A program made the position numbers and the translations under genes. The notes beneath the pieces were generated by a model, which was not told where the DNA came from, did no database searches, and saw only the letters and a list, made by a program, of their open reading frames with translations. A DNA stretch of 64,000 nucleotides, from NCBI RefSeq assembly GCF_018320785.1, contig NC_054869.1:35318289-35382288 (forward strand), written 5' to 3'. The DNA comes from Cheilinus undulatus (Eukaryota; Chordata; Actinopteri; Labriformes; Labridae). The stretch's first letter is position 1; each line of letters opens with the position of its first letter. This document shows positions 21,731-48,125 of this stretch, piece after piece.

Positions 21731-24700
21731 GTATGGGGCATTATGTAAACCCCCTCATCCCTGTTCACAGCCTAATGGAACCATTTCTGGATCTCAATGA
21801 CCTACCTGATCCATTGGCTGTACTTGTTGCTCTCTGAACGAACCACCTTGGTGAAAAATTGTCTAATAAAAGGTGAAAGCCTAGCCTGTCAATAAGAATT
21901 AAAGGAAATAGGCAGGTTCTAGTGTCTGATTGTGACTCGCAGTTAAAGAAAATTCAATGACGCTTGCGTTAGTGTTAATTTGTGTCCTCTGCTAATCTGT
22001 TGCACACAGCAGGACGGGAGCCTCACTGGTCAGCTGAGCTGTCAATAATGATGATACATCCGTTCCTAGAGCACTGAATTACCAATTGAAACAAAGCTTC
22101 TTCGAAAGGTGAATAACATTTTAGACAGGAATCAGCATGGTACAACTCTGATGACAGAAACCAAATTTGAAAAAATACTTTTAAATCTATTCTGATTTTA
22201 CAATTTGACCATCTGTTATCCAAGGCTGGCCACACACATGATTTTAAGCCTGATTCTAGACCAAATTGGCCTCCCTGACGATCATGGGAGCATGTGCAGA
22301 TTGAAGGCTCATTGCAAATGATAATCCTCAGATGTGTTGACACGACCTTGAATTGTAAATATTGAGGGACACTGAGCCTTATTTCAAGTAAAAAGAACTT
22401 TAAAACCTCTTCGGTCACATTTAGACAGCTAGGGCTTGCGCTGGACATACAGTAGATTCCTTGCTAATATTACCATGGGGAAGCTAGTTATTGGCTCGGC
22501 GTTTAAGGACTCACTAAATGCTGAAATAATCTCTCAGGTAATTGCTATCTGCCGTGGCTATTATTGGTTATGGCTAATGTTAGCTGATGTCCTACAGAAG
22601 GAAATGGATGATGAAATCTATTATTTTAGCTTCAAACAAAGCATATGTCTCTCCAGGTGTCACGGTTAGTTTTCTTTTTAGTTTCTGATCAATTATGAAG
22701 CATTACTGTAACGATTGGGCAGAAACCCACAAATAAACTTCACCCAAGCTTCTCACATCACACATGGGTTTAGAGGAAAATAGCTTCTGTGAATTGAAAG
22801 GGATCACTTCTTTCAAATTTGCTTTATATAACAGATCATTCGAGATATATCAGTTAGCCTGTAATTTTCCACAATGCCAGATAGTCTTCCAGTGGTGATC
22901 TGAAGAAAATGGTGTATACAATGATATTTTCCTAGCCTATCTGAATGTATTCACGGGAAAATACTGCATCAAATGATGCTACAGGATGACCCAAAAGGAT
23001 CTGTTTTAGTGCTGTTTGAACACACAGTGACTTAATGAGCTCTGTCACTGCTACCTGCCTTGTAAACTTGTATAAAACAGTTGTCATATTTAATTCTATA
23101 GTACATTTCTCAAGATTGTGTTAATAATATTCTTGTGTCTAAAATATTCTATGTTGAAAGCTAGAGCGTGCTATTATGTTAATTTGCGTTTTGTTTAAAT
23201 GTGGAATGCTCTGTTGTAATAATTTATGATTCTCCTGAATACTTTACTCTAGGTTGATCACAAAAAGTTTTATATTCTGTCGGCTTGATGCACCTAACCA
23301 GCGCAAAATCTGCTGAATGCTCACTGAAAATGCTCTGTCCCATCTGTGCAAGAACAACACTGAATCTCTTACCATTTCACCCACTTAAATATTAGCTACA
23401 GAGAGCTGTAATGCAGACAGCTAAAGCCAACATTTTGGAGAATGTGGATTCACTGCAACTGAAAAGATTTGTATGCAGAATGCTTAAATGCTGCCCAATA
23501 ACTATAATAGTATATATAAAACAAAACAACCAAAATACAGCTTGTTAGACAGTAGTAGATCATTAGCATGTACTGTAGTTTACTCTGATATCTTATACCT
23601 CCCATTCAAGCTAACAACTCAGTTAAAAGACAGTGTTGTTGAAGTAATTAACTTATGAAAGCTGTTGGATTTGGCTTTATTCAAGAAATGCAAGAAATCA
23701 GAGATGTCAGAGATGTCTAATATTTACACAACATATCAAAATATTCAGGTAACTGTGAGCATGTGGTAACAGCAAAATTACTCTGTTACAGCTCAGACAC
23801 AACAAAACTGCAAAAAAACTGAAATCCTAGCAAGTGTATTTGGCTAATTTCAGATTTATATCTCATTATAGTTTGGATCGTTGGTGCACTTACCCCTATT
23901 TTTACTGATGTTAATTGAAAGGCAAGAGCTTTAATGCTACACTACAATACTTAATAATTATACTAAATGCTATAATTCTTGATTTTTATTTTAAAACTAG
24001 TCTCATTATGCTGCTTGTTGAAATAAGAGGGCTGGTGATGAAATGTGAATGGCTGGTAGATTTTTGAATCTTTTTGGCAAAGTGGCAGGTAGGCCAAAAA
24101 GTTATCTCTCACCCTGCTTGGTATTATTATGTTCTGTGTGCATAAATTGTATAAAAGCAATATCACACCGAGGGTCAAAATGTTCTGGATTTCATCACTG
24201 CTGTAATTATCTTCAGCACTGAACCATGCACTCAGCACAGCAGTGATAATACTCAGAACAACATCACATCCTCTCAAATGTTATTACTTAAGTCATGTGA
24301 CGAAACCAGATACAACTTATTTTAAGATATTAAAAGCAAAAGAGACCTGAATTTATGAGGTAATAGGTTAAATGTCTGCCAATGCTGAAAGCGATATCTT
24401 AAATTTAAATATTATGCATTATACCTTGACTTTTCCCATGAGTGTAACTCTAAATAAGTTTAATTACATATTTCTCATTGTAAATTTGACAGATACACTT
24501 GCAAAGGTTTGGAGTTTTGCAGTGAATGTAGGAAAAGATTAACCTTGCAAAGCAGATGGATATGCCCGTTTTTGTGTTTCTCACTGGATGTGAGAAACAA
24601 ATCCATCTGGCGTGCCAGGTTAGGAAAAGATCCATCCCTGACTCTACTGTTTGATATTCAATACTTTGCTGGCTGGATGGGCGAATGCACTTATAGGCAC

Positions 24701-24749
24701 AATAGTGAAATGCTTAAAAATACTGCCAGCACAGCTAAAACAGAGAATA

Positions 24750-25590
24750 ATTCAATTTAATTCAACTTTATTTGTATAGCACATTTCATACAGGTGTAAA
24801 CTCAATGTGCTTTACAGAAGATTAAAAACAAACAGAAAAGCAGTCAGCAATTCAAGCGAACCCCCCCACCCCCACCATAAACACATACACAAAGACACAC
24901 ACACATATATGTACAGTATATATATAATAATTTATCTGTGGCTAAATGCACCTTCAGCTGGTTTGCATTTAACTTTAGGCACATTTAGAAGGCCCATACC
25001 TGAAGATCTGAGCAACCTGGTTGGGTGATAGTGAGTGAGCATGTCAGAAATGTACTGGGGTGCCATACCATTCAGTGATTTATAAACAAGAAGTAGCACT
25101 TTAAAATCAATTCTCTATTGGATGGGAAGCCACTGAAGATTTTTCAGGATGAGTGTGATGTGTTCTCTTTTCTTTGTTCCTGTTAGAAAGCGGGCTGCAG
25201 CATTTTGGATGAGTTGGAGGCGATTTATTGTCTTTTTTGGAAGTCCAGCATAGAGAGCGTTACAGTAATCTAATCTGTTGGATATGAATGCATGGACCAG
25301 TTTTCTGAATCAGACTGAGACATGAATGATTGAAGTTTGGAAATATCTTTTAAATGGTAGAAGGCTGTTTTGGTGATGGCAGTTATATGTTGTTGAAAGT
25401 TTAAGTTTGTATCGATGATAACTCTAGGATTTCTGACATGCTCACTGTACTTCAAAGGAAATGAAGATGAAAGCAAAATGAATAAGACATGCTTTATCAC
25501 TGACCTTCTGTGAACGTTCTTACTTTTCATCAGTAAGCAAAAAGTCTTTATGGCATCTTGCATTTTCAGTGTAACTCGCACTACACAACC
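24750..25590 (-). mobile_element. LINE (Rex1/L2-type), 3' part, reversed
   Basis: Read on the minus strand it gives NPRVIIDTNLNFQQHITAIT, then [21 protein letters not shown]. Shifted frames continue with [19 protein letters not shown], [17 protein letters not shown] and ILKNFQWLPI-like blocks. These are in the correct order for the C-terminal end of a fish LINE reverse-transcriptase protein. The + strand lower boundary has the LINE tail (TTTATTTGTATAGCACATTT). Several frameshifts and stops; a 5'-truncated dead copy. Confidence 0.9.
24835..24935. repeat. Low-complexity CA/TA tract inside the LINE piece
   Basis: Runs of C, then ACACACACATATAT-like and TATATATAATAA sequence interrupt the LINE 3' region. 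Confidence 0.7.
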
Positions 25591-27289
25591 CATACGGAGA
25601 AACTCTTTGTGAATTGCATAGGGAGATATTTTTTTAGGTTACATCTAACAGACTTTTACCTTTTCTTTGTGTTTTAAAGTTGGCAAAACTGATTGGGCAC
25701 TTTAAGTTGGTCAAAATATGTCCAATTTGTGAATATCTCAGCTTCTCTGTAGACATAATAGAAAGGTACAAAGCAAATAATCACTAGCACAACATACAGT
25801 ATAACCAGCCATACGTGACAATTGCTGACAGTACAACCTACAATACAGCAAAGCCAGGTACATTCTGTCATATTCACAATAGACATGGAGCACATTTAGA
25901 GTCAATAGCACATCTGAAATATGGATTTTCCTCAACAGCAAATGAAATAATATCAGCTCAACAATACTATAACTCTGAAGCTTTCATTTCCAGTGACATG
26001 TATCAGCTGATTTCAGTAGATTAAAGCTGTGCTTCAGTGAATCATATCAAAAAAAGTAGCTTTAACCTATCAAGGTCCTTTGATTGTATTAGGCTTCATA
26101 CCATTTCTCTGCTCATTACCTTCTCCAGCAATACCATTAGTTAAATAATACGAGAACACCTTAACAAGTGTGGTTACTGAGCTTTCATTCCTTTTCCAAG
26201 TGTGTGAAGCAGTGTACAAAATGTGCCTCATTACACTTAAATGCTTCCAGCTTGCTGAATGTAACATATCCTGTCTCTACTGCATGGCTTTCACAACTAA
26301 ATCCTAGTTTTGTTGTTTTATTTGATGTCACTTTGTTGAAAAAGTCAGATATCTGTGGGCTCTGATGTCTTTTGTATACTCATGCTGCAACAAGGCCTCA
26401 GCTTTTCATTTTAGAACAGCTGAGAAGTTTTTAAATGCTCAATGATGATTGATAGTATCTTTCTGCAGCTTATGTTTTTGCTGAATATTTAATAAAACAA
26501 TACTGAAAGTTTTATTTGGTCTCGTGTTTACAGCTGTCGGGGCATACTCAGATAAAACTAGCTCTGTATGAGGTTTCAAGGGTGTTTTGTATGAGAACAT
26601 TATTTTTATATTCACACAGAATTTGTCAGACCAGAGCATCATGGCTAAAGATAGTTTAGCAATGCTTTCTTCTCAAAGGGCCATGGCACATACAACTAAT
26701 ATAGAAAAAGTGCAGAAAATATATTAAAGTTAAGTAAGAACCATTTATGCTCGAGGTTGAAACATAAGGAAGTTTAACTTATATAGCAATAATATAACAA
26801 ACTAATATCGCAATAACCTAAATAAAAATATGTAACACGTACATTTTAATTAAAATTACTAAAGCTACCCCAAAGGTTTTGAAACCTTGTCCAATTCAAA
26901 CCAAAGTTCTACTGCCCTCTGCTGAACACCTGGAAATGTGTTAAATGCAACAAGATGCTCTTTCCTTGTGCTGCTTTCTCTTTTGCACACAGCATATGTA
27001 AGTAAATGAAAGATGAAAGTAAAAGATGGCAGTCTTCTAGTTTGTTAAAAGGGAAAAACAAGGTCTACAATATAATTTACTCCGAAATCTTTTATATGCC
27101 AACTGAATTGATAACTTACAAAAAAACATACTAAATGAATTATTGTTTCCTCAAGGGTAAAAAGCCTTAAAACCATGGAAAAACATAAATATCAAAGCTA
27201 TTCAAAACCTTAGAATTTATCCTCCTTTAAAACTAACATACTTAAAGCGAAATACCTTTATTTTATTTTAACTACGACTGGTAGATATC

Positions 27290-27400
27290 TCTTTAAAACT
27301 CCTGCGCATGTTGCAGTTATTACGGTAACCAAGAAGGGAATCCCCACATGTGATTGGCTGAACGGTCAATCTTCTACAGCGCGTGAGAGCGCCCTGTCCT
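27290..27400 (+). promoter_or_regulatory. me2: Putative me2 promoter
   Basis: An inverted CCAAT box (GATTGG at 27352-27357) and a TGCGCATG motif (27303-27310, resembling half of an NRF-1 site) lie just upstream of a GC-richer patch with CpGs and of a good splice donor at 27557. NRF-1 is known to act at many genes for mitochondrial proteins, which would suit me2. The start site itself cannot be read from sequence. Confidence 0.4.
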
Positions 27401-27556
27401 CTGCTCACCAGTACTTTACTGCATCTGTGGCTGCCGTGAAGGGACAAACCAAGAGGTCAGGCGGCACTTTTTTAATATAAACCTTGAAGAAAAATGCTTA
27501 ATAGGCATTGAACTGTCAAACGGAACGAACAGTGAGGGTATAATATTCAAGAGCAG
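27400..27556 (+). other. me2: Inferred non-coding first exon of me2
   Basis: The first coding exon of me2 begins with an acceptor and 32 bases of 5' UTR (32579-32610), so an upstream untranslated exon must exist. The best candidate ends GAGCAG|GTAAGA at 27556, downstream of the CCAAT box. Human ME2 also has a non-coding first exon. The 5' limit is a guess. Confidence 0.4.
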
Positions 27557-30500
27557 GTAAGAAGAGACGTTAATCTCTTTGAAATTGAAAGTCTGTGTCA
27601 TTTAAGAACTTCTCGTGTCTGTGCCAGCAGTAAGCGAGTGAAGGGGGGACTGAATGAATGACAGCATGTAACTCATCAGGCTAAAAACTGCCGCCTTGGA
27701 GTCTTGTATCAGCTAAATGTACATTTGAAAACACTTGCTCTACGTTGAGTTTTTTTGTCGTTGACATTTTCGCTGAAACAGGTGCTCCAGTACCGGTAGA
27801 GCTCTGCCTGTTGTAGTTGTAGCTAGCCAGTGTTAGCTTGTAGCAGCAGGTAGCTGCGTTATGTTTATGGTTGTGTGTCAGAATGCTAGGCTAACTAATT
27901 AGCTTACCACTACAGCCAGTTGCAGTGATAAGATTTTAACCTATTTTGCCATGTGTATATAGTGGCGGTATATAGATTCCTCCTGTCTTCTCCTATATAG
28001 AAACTGAAGATGGAGGCAGAAATGCTGAGGGGTAAATGTCATTTTATAAGGAAATGTGGCTTAAAGACATTGGTTTTACTGCTCTTTCCTTCTCTTGTCA
28101 TTTCTACATTTAAAGCATTGTATTCAAATGGCAACAAGTCCTGTAACATTTCTCCACCAAATGCCTTCTCCAGAAAACCCTACATTCCGCCTTGATATTT
28201 CTAATAGTTTGTTACAGTTGCTGATAAAGAAAAAAGATGGTCCAGTTTGTTTTCTCAGAGATAAGGAGAATAAAACACCTGTCACAACAGCCACACCTAG
28301 ACGTTCACACTATGTATGACATGTGCCTGTGCTTACATTTAAGGCAACATTAAAATCAGGGATGCATCAGTTTGACAGAAGTATTGGCTGATATCGCCCC
28401 CTTTTAACCAATATGGGTCATCGGGAAAAATATGTGCCATTGACAGATATTGGTTACTAATATTTATCTGCTGGCATCTGGTTTTAAGTTGCTGGATTAA
28501 ATGAGATTTTTTACAGAGCAGAAGAAATTACCAGCTAAAAACTGATCTGATTTCACAGCAAAATGTAAGAGAAAATGTTGGCGTACTTAAAATCTTACAC
28601 CAAAAGAAGTCATGAAAACAGCATCAGCATCAACTAAAGTATGTCATGGCGCTAATATTGATAATCAGTGCAACTCAAATTATAATATTAATCTCTGTTT
28701 ATTTGTTTATTTAATCTGGATCCCCATTAGCTGTACTGTGGAGCACAGCTAGTCTCCCAGGGGTCCAGTACTTGACTTTGTTTTACCTTTGTACTAGTGC
28801 ACTCTGATCCCTGGAAAATTCATCTCAAACACCATGAGAAGTAGAAGCATGAAAGCATGTGTGTGCATCATCATGGGTGTGGTTTGTTTGAGTTGGAGTG
28901 ATTGAGTCCATGTTATACTAACAGAGGATACATGGTGCAGCCTTCATAAAAGAGCACTGGTGCTCTGCTTTCCAGAGTGAAACCTTTTGTTATTGCATTA
29001 TTTCCTCTCAGTCAGTGTAATCACTGTTTAAACAAATAGTACTTCCAGACCTGGTAATACAAGATTTAAGTGTACAACTAGACTATTCTGTGTTTCAAGT
29101 ATGCCTGCTTTTTTAGACCTAAAACCTTACTATGTAAAAACAACTTATGTCAAGGGACTTTTCCAGTTTCATTTTGTGTAGAGGTATAATTTGCACAGCA
29201 GTTGCCATTAAACCTCAAGTGTATCCAGTGAGTTTCAGTGCATATTATTTAGAGTCCAACCTTTGTAAATTACTGCATTTGTGCAGAGAAGTTAAGTGCA
29301 TTCTAAGAATAAGCAGGAAGCTATCATTTTGTTGAGAAATTCACCCAAAACAATCATTTCTAGGGGATGTGTTTACTGCTTAGGGTTTTTACGTCTGTTA
29401 TAGTCCTGCCTAGTTTCTTTTAGTTGAAAATGCCCACATTGTAGTTCCAACACTGCTAACATGCTTGCATGTTGAGATTTCTATGCTGGGATTACTTTGC
29501 TACTTGGCTGACTTAAAAATTAAACAAGATGCATACATGACATAGTGAAACATAACAGTTTAAAATCTCAACTATGCCATTTGATATCCTCATCAGGCTT
29601 TTTATGTTCTTGAAAGAGGTGAGAAGCAATTGAAGAAGTAGAAGACTAGACTACAGTTGTGCAACATGATGACAGGAAGTCAGAGAGGCTGCATCAAAGC
29701 CGTGTCCCCTCTAAGTATCAGAGCATTAAAATGTCTGCTCATTATTTGTGCTGCTCACACAGCCTGTCACTTTGGCCCTGGATTAAAGGCTGCTTTCTAG
29801 GCAGTGTTTCCTGGATGGTTATGTCGTAAATCAAGACTTTGCCAGCTGGCTATGCTTGTAATTTCTCTCATCAGATATTATGTATGAAGATAAGGGCTGG
29901 TGTTCTTCTTCTTGGCCTGTTTTTTTAACAAGTAAGAGCTAATGGGAAAAATCACATCCTGAATAAACACAGCAACTGTTTTAAGGTAAGACTTAGCCTG
30001 ATCTGAAGGCATGTTATTGAAAGGGTATATTTTGGTTTGTGGGTCATTATTACTATGAAACCACAGGCAGACAAGCAAGAATGGTTAGGGTAGGAATGGA
30101 GAAGGACAGGAAAGTGTTGACAGCAAAGATTAGTGCTAGTTTATCCCATAAAATGGCTTTATGTTTGTTCTTTTGCCACCTGAGCTCTGTTGCATGTTCT
30201 AGGCTATGCAATCATTCAGGAGTTGGATCCTTTACTAAGCTGTTTTCTGTGTAATAAGCACAGATGTTTCTGTTATACCGTCAAATAGGCTTTGCTTTTA
30301 ATATCTATGTAGCAACAGACTACATTTCAATTCAGTTTCCTTATTTTATCTTGTATTTTTGAAGGAGTACTACTTTTAGAAGCCTCGTGTAGTAACTAAA
30401 CAGGAAACTAAAATAGATTCTGCGTGCAATAATGCTCACGTTTCAGCCTGTTAAACACAAAACTTGCTTACAAGTCAGCTTGCATTTCCTCTTGGCCAGG

Positions 30501-31734
30501 TCTTAACATCAGGAAAGGTCATAATGAATTTGGTATTGATTAAAAAAAAAGAGAAAAATATGAAAGAGGTGATTTAAATTAAGAAATAATTACTAAATAT
30601 AGTAGTTTGTTTGAGAAATTATGTTAGCTGCTTCATCTTTGTTTCACCATGATGTTTCAGCAATGTTCTATTAACTTGATAAGCTCCTAAAACTACTTCT
30701 GAGGCAATTTTAAGTTCTTTCTGCACATTGACTCTGCAAGTTTGGTGTAAATGTAGCGTAAGTTATACTTTGCAGATTACTTTTTGCTAGAATGATTATC
30801 ACAAGAAGGGACGGTGCTACTTTTAATTTTATTTAGCTCACAATGGAATCAGAGTGGATTTAACTGGCCTCTTTTCTGTAATTGCCACAACACAGCATAA
30901 CACAATATAGCAGTGAATCACAGGTCACATGCATGACATAGCTCTTACAATGAAGATACTATTCCTGGCTGCCAACAGCAGCTGAAAGTAGGGTAGGGGC
31001 CCTTGTGAAAGTGAGTGTGCAGGATGGGTCGTCAATGTTGCATCAATTCAGGAAACTCAGTCTTAGAATTAGGATTTTTGCACATCTGTGAGATTCTTTC
31101 ATTCTCTTTACTGGAGAGCAGTCGTTGTCTGACTCTCAGACTGTGACTTCCCATCTTTTTTTATCCGTAGGCTGATGTCACCATGATGTAGCTGGCTCTT
31201 TGTCTTCATGTGGTGCTTATTGCAAAAAGGATTAGGACCATCTTTCAAAGCTTTTTTTTTTTTTTTTTTTTTTTAAACTCTCAGATTGCACACTAAATCA
31301 CTTCTCTCCAGCTCTAGATTAATGAGAAACCCCTGCTGTCGACATCTGTGATCCTTGAATGTGTAACAATCCTTTAACATCATGTGATTGAATGTGTGTC
31401 AGAAGACTGTCATACCAAAGTGCATAAAGGGTCTGCTGTTGTCATGATTTAGTAGGTTGGCATTGCTTTGAAATAATACCAAGTACGGTATCCAAAATGT
31501 TTTACAAGCATGACTCCAAGCACTTAGGCTTGGTCTCTGCACCTATACTGGTATCATACTGGTAAACTGATATCAGTGCATCCCTAATTTCTAATTTACA
31601 AAATGGAGGCATACTCGGGTACACTGTCCAAATAACAAAATTGCATTGTTAATGTTTTGGTGCCAGTGTTGCCAGCGTATTTTTGCAATTGAAACAGCAT
31701 GCAGGAAATTTCTATGCAGCCTGCAGTTTTTAAA

Positions 31735-31855
31735 GATTTATTATTTGGGTCTTCTATGCCTTTTTTTTGAGAGATAGGACAGTGAATAGAGTTGGAAACT
31801 GGGCAAAGAGAGTAGGGAATGGCATGCAAAAAAGGAGCCACAGGTGGGACTATTA
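31735..31855 (-). mobile_element. tRNA-derived SINE, 3' part, reversed
   Basis: On the minus strand the sequence reads GCATGCCATTCCCTACTCTC, then CCCAGTTTCCAACTCTATTC and CTGTCCTATCTCTC. This is the tail portion of the same SINE family that is seen nearly whole at 47927-48125. The tRNA-like head is missing or diverged. Confidence 0.6.
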
Positions 31856-31959
31856 CCATACACTGTTTAACATGTCCGCTACATGGAATATATTTCACAT
31901 CTATCAATGCATCAGGTCAAAGTGTGGTTTTGGAAATGGCAGAACCTTTTAAGAAAATC

Positions 31960-32260
31960 TTAGAGGGTGATTGAACAGAAGTTTTGTCTGCCATTGTCAT
32001 TTATTTTGGTCAAGTTAGAGCGGCAAAACATTCTATGGAGTGAGCAGGAGTAAAGTACATAACTGGAGCCAGCTGGTGAGATGTAGCAACAGTGACGCTA
32101 CTTTCTTCACTGGTTGCCATTGTATACTAGCTTACAGTGAACTGAACCCCACCTGTAGGTACAGCCTCGTTCTCCTCAAATGAAGCATTGCAAGATGGAT
32201 GTGTCTGATGACAGACATGGAATCTTGCCAACCCATTGGCTTTGCAAGCTTAGCTTACGT
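31960..32260. repeat. Dispersed module shared with the element at 13754-15971
   Basis: The string GTTCTCCTCAAATGAAGC, then GATGACAGACATGG and GGCTTTGCAAGCTTAGCTTA, aligns with GTTCTCCTCCAATGATGC, GATGACAGGCTGTC and TGCTTTGCAAGGCTAGTGTA at 15360-15440. It encodes nothing recognisable. Confidence 0.5.
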
Positions 32261-32610
32261 TGAAGACAGCAGTGTTTGTACATGAGGTGTGTGGACATAA
32301 CCACAAAGCCACCCCTTGCCTGCAAATTTTGATGCATTCATTTTTTCTCCAGTGCATCTTTATCATGAATCAGAAGCTTTAGTTCTTTTTTGTTACTGCC
32401 AATTATTAAAATAATGTCAATTAATTTAAATAAAGTATGCAGTATCTGAAAGTATGAGAGTGTTGAACATTTGGACAACCTTTTCACCAGCCTTTCCTTG
32501 CTAGAGCAAAGTTTTGCAAATTGAACGATTTCCTCAAAAGCAAGAAGATGATGATGTTTTTCTTGTCTTCTGTTGCAGCTTTCCATCCGTCCAACCAGTG
32601 AGCGTCCACC

Positions 32611-46004
<13,394 letters not shown>

Positions 46005-46701
46005 ATAGAAGTGTAACAGATCCTCACTGTGCTCCATTTCAAGATGCCACTCCCCCATTGTTTTCCACCTTACTCCCTATCACAGGTCTTTTAAGATGAT
46101 TTCTGTTGTCCCAGTGCAAGCATCCTCCGAGGAAGTCAAAGCTTCCTGTTTTCTTATTGATGCATTAGCACTAAATCAGTCTTAATAGATCTGTGAAAGT
46201 GTAAATTAGTGGATTTGAAGGAGAATGTTTGAATGGAGATGGCTATTTTCACTCCATATCCATCGCTCTGATCACTCCTGCAGCACATATAAACTTGAAC
46301 AGCAACTGGAGGGCCCCCTAATGGTAGCAAAAAGGCAGTGTGAAAATCTGGTTTCATTGTTGAAACCTTGCAGTACATTATTATCATCTGTACTGTTTTT
46401 GAATGAAGATAAACAAAATTAATATCAGAAACAGTAAAAACATAATTGACCAGTAGAAGTTCTAAGCAGTGGTTTTATTCTTAAAATATAAACCAGCATT
46501 TTGATCACTTGGTACTGTAGATAAAGCTCAGATTAAACTAAAAACTGAACAGGATACTGTTAAATACCACTGCTTAGGGTTAAAATGGTCTTATGAAGAC
46601 AGGTAAATGAAAGACATGGGGTGTTTTTTATTATTATACCACAGAATCTGTTACCGTTTTTTTATGAAAAGCCATGTTATGCTCTTTTTCACCTACGTAA
46701 A

Positions 46702-46707
46702 AATAAA
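46702..46707 (+). terminator. me2: Candidate me2 polyadenylation signal
   Basis: AATAAA about 700 bases after the me2 stop. A second candidate is at 49374-49379, followed by GTTTTATACC. Sequence alone does not decide between them. Confidence 0.4.
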
Positions 46708-47926
46708 GTCACCCCAGTGGTAATGCAATGATGGCTGAGAACAGTTAGGTTATACACTCCTGGAATATACCGCTAACTCCTGCTGTTAGCTTTTTTCCCT
46801 TAAAAATGTAAAGACATTGCTTTTTTCACATTACGACGCCCTCTGGTTGCTTTACTGATAACTCCAAAAGCTGGTTTAAGACTAACTTATAGATATTAAA
46901 ACTTTGCTTCAATCTGTTTATGTTAGTTATCAGTAACAGTTTATTAGAGCAGAGGGTGAAAGAACTTGGCCATTTAGTTCAAACGGTGAGGGAAATGCAA
47001 GAAACATGTTAGTCAGGAGAGAAATGGTAAGTTTTTGTGAATGAAGGACCTTGAGAAATTATTTGAATTTATGAAGGGAAATTATATTTATATTTAAGAA
47101 TGTTTGGGCAAACACTTTTCACTCCAGAGTGCTTTTAAACTTCGTGTTTATTTTCCTGAATTTATTCTATTTTATGGGATGTTTTGACAGTGTTGTATAT
47201 TAACTTGAAACCATGTCATCAGCACTCCTTAAATGAGCCCTCTGCCCAAGTATGACATGTAAATGAAGAGTAAACTATACCCTTGAATATCTACAGCAAA
47301 TATGTGCAGCTTTAAATGATTTGATAAACAGTATTTTCTATTGTAAATCTGTTTTGTTTAATGTACATTTTCTTTTGTGGAAAGTGAGACTGTCTGCTGA
47401 AAGAATATTTATAAAGTTAAGTGCATCCATGATTGTGTGTATATGTGTATGTGTGCTGGCCAGTGTTCCTCTACTGTAGTTATCTACTCTGTGTTGAACA
47501 GTTATAGTAGAGGAACAGTCCCATAACTCAAACACAAGAGTGTAGAAAAGCTTTGCTACACCTGCTTTGCAAATACTTGGAAATGGAAATTTAGGCAAGG
47601 CAGGTTTGTTTGTAAGGTTCCCTTTAGAAGTCCACTGCTGCGCATAACACAAACATGGCCTCTAGAGCAAGAAGTGAATAAATAAAATACTAGTAGATAC
47701 ATGAAAAGCGCACTTTAAGTCAGGACACAAACTGTTTTAGCAGTAAGAAACTTGTATTGAGAGGTAATGACAAAAGCCTTGGTGGATTGGACAAAAAGCG
47801 TCCGAAATCTTTAAGGGAACCCTGCATGTAAAGATTATTAACATTTATGTATTTTACTTGTGTGGTGTTTAAAGACACATCATGGACTTCTGTATTTTGG
47901 AGGACACTTTTAAAATAGACTCACAT

Positions 47927-48125
47927 GGGCGCCAGTTTAGCTTGGTTGGTAGAGCAGGGGCTGATGTAAAAATGCTCCAGTCCTTGACACGCTGGTCGCA
48001 AGATTTAACTCCAGTCCTGGCCCTGTTTGACGCATGTCCTCCCCCACTCTCTAATCCCACATTTCATGTCTTTCTTAGGCTATTCTATTAGCTAAAGGCA
48101 AAATGCTCAAAAATGAATCTTAAAG
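47927..48125 (+). mobile_element. tRNA-derived SINE, nearly complete
   Basis: Begins GGGCGCCAGTTTAGCTTGG, with an A-box-like TAGCTTGGTTGGTAGAGC. A diverged B-box-like region follows (CAAGATTTAACTCCAG), then the family tail (CCCCCACTCTCTAATCCC, TTTCATGTCTTTCTTAGG) and an end like AAAGGCAAAATGCTCAAAAA. This is a common fish SINE; other pieces of it occur at 31735-31855, 44932-44990 and 45600-45680. Confidence 0.8.

Larger units (their letters stand above)
21016..27290. other. Spacer between mapk4 and me2
   Basis: Apart from the hAT MITE (21234-21730) and the reversed LINE piece (24750-25590), I find no gene. A minus-strand frame of 141 codons (22023-22448) has no domain I know and may be repeat-derived. 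24490-24640 contains a TTGCAAAGCAGATGGATATG-like module also seen at about 39075-39140. Confidence 0.6.
27557..32578 (+). other. me2: Inferred first intron of me2
   Basis: About 5 kb with no coding exon. It contains hAT-like end motifs at 28361 (CAGGGATGCATCAGTTT) and 31575-31590 (reverse TAGGGATGCACTGATATC) that I cannot pair securely, a SINE tail on the minus strand (31735-31855), T- and A-runs (31250-31275) and a dispersed module (31960-32260). Otherwise nothing recognisable. Confidence 0.55.

Noticed and set aside
22023..22448. Minus-strand frame of 141 codons in the mapk4-me2 spacer
   Set aside because: No domain recognised, no splice or promoter context. It may be derived from a dispersed repeat. 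A protein search could revive it.
28690..28780. CTGGATCCCCATTAGCTGTA motif as a LINE tail
   Set aside because: It resembles a common fish repeat, but I could not delimit it or confirm the family by eye.
28361..31590. A single 3.2-kb hAT element from CAGGGATGCATCAGTTT to the inverse of TAGGGATGCACTGATATC
   Set aside because: The two ends look related, but the first bases differ, no target duplication was found and the interior is unremarkable. They may be separate remnants.
47927..48000. A true tRNA gene
   Set aside because: The A-box-like part is present but the B box is diverged and the arms do not close; the downstream tail shows it is a SINE.
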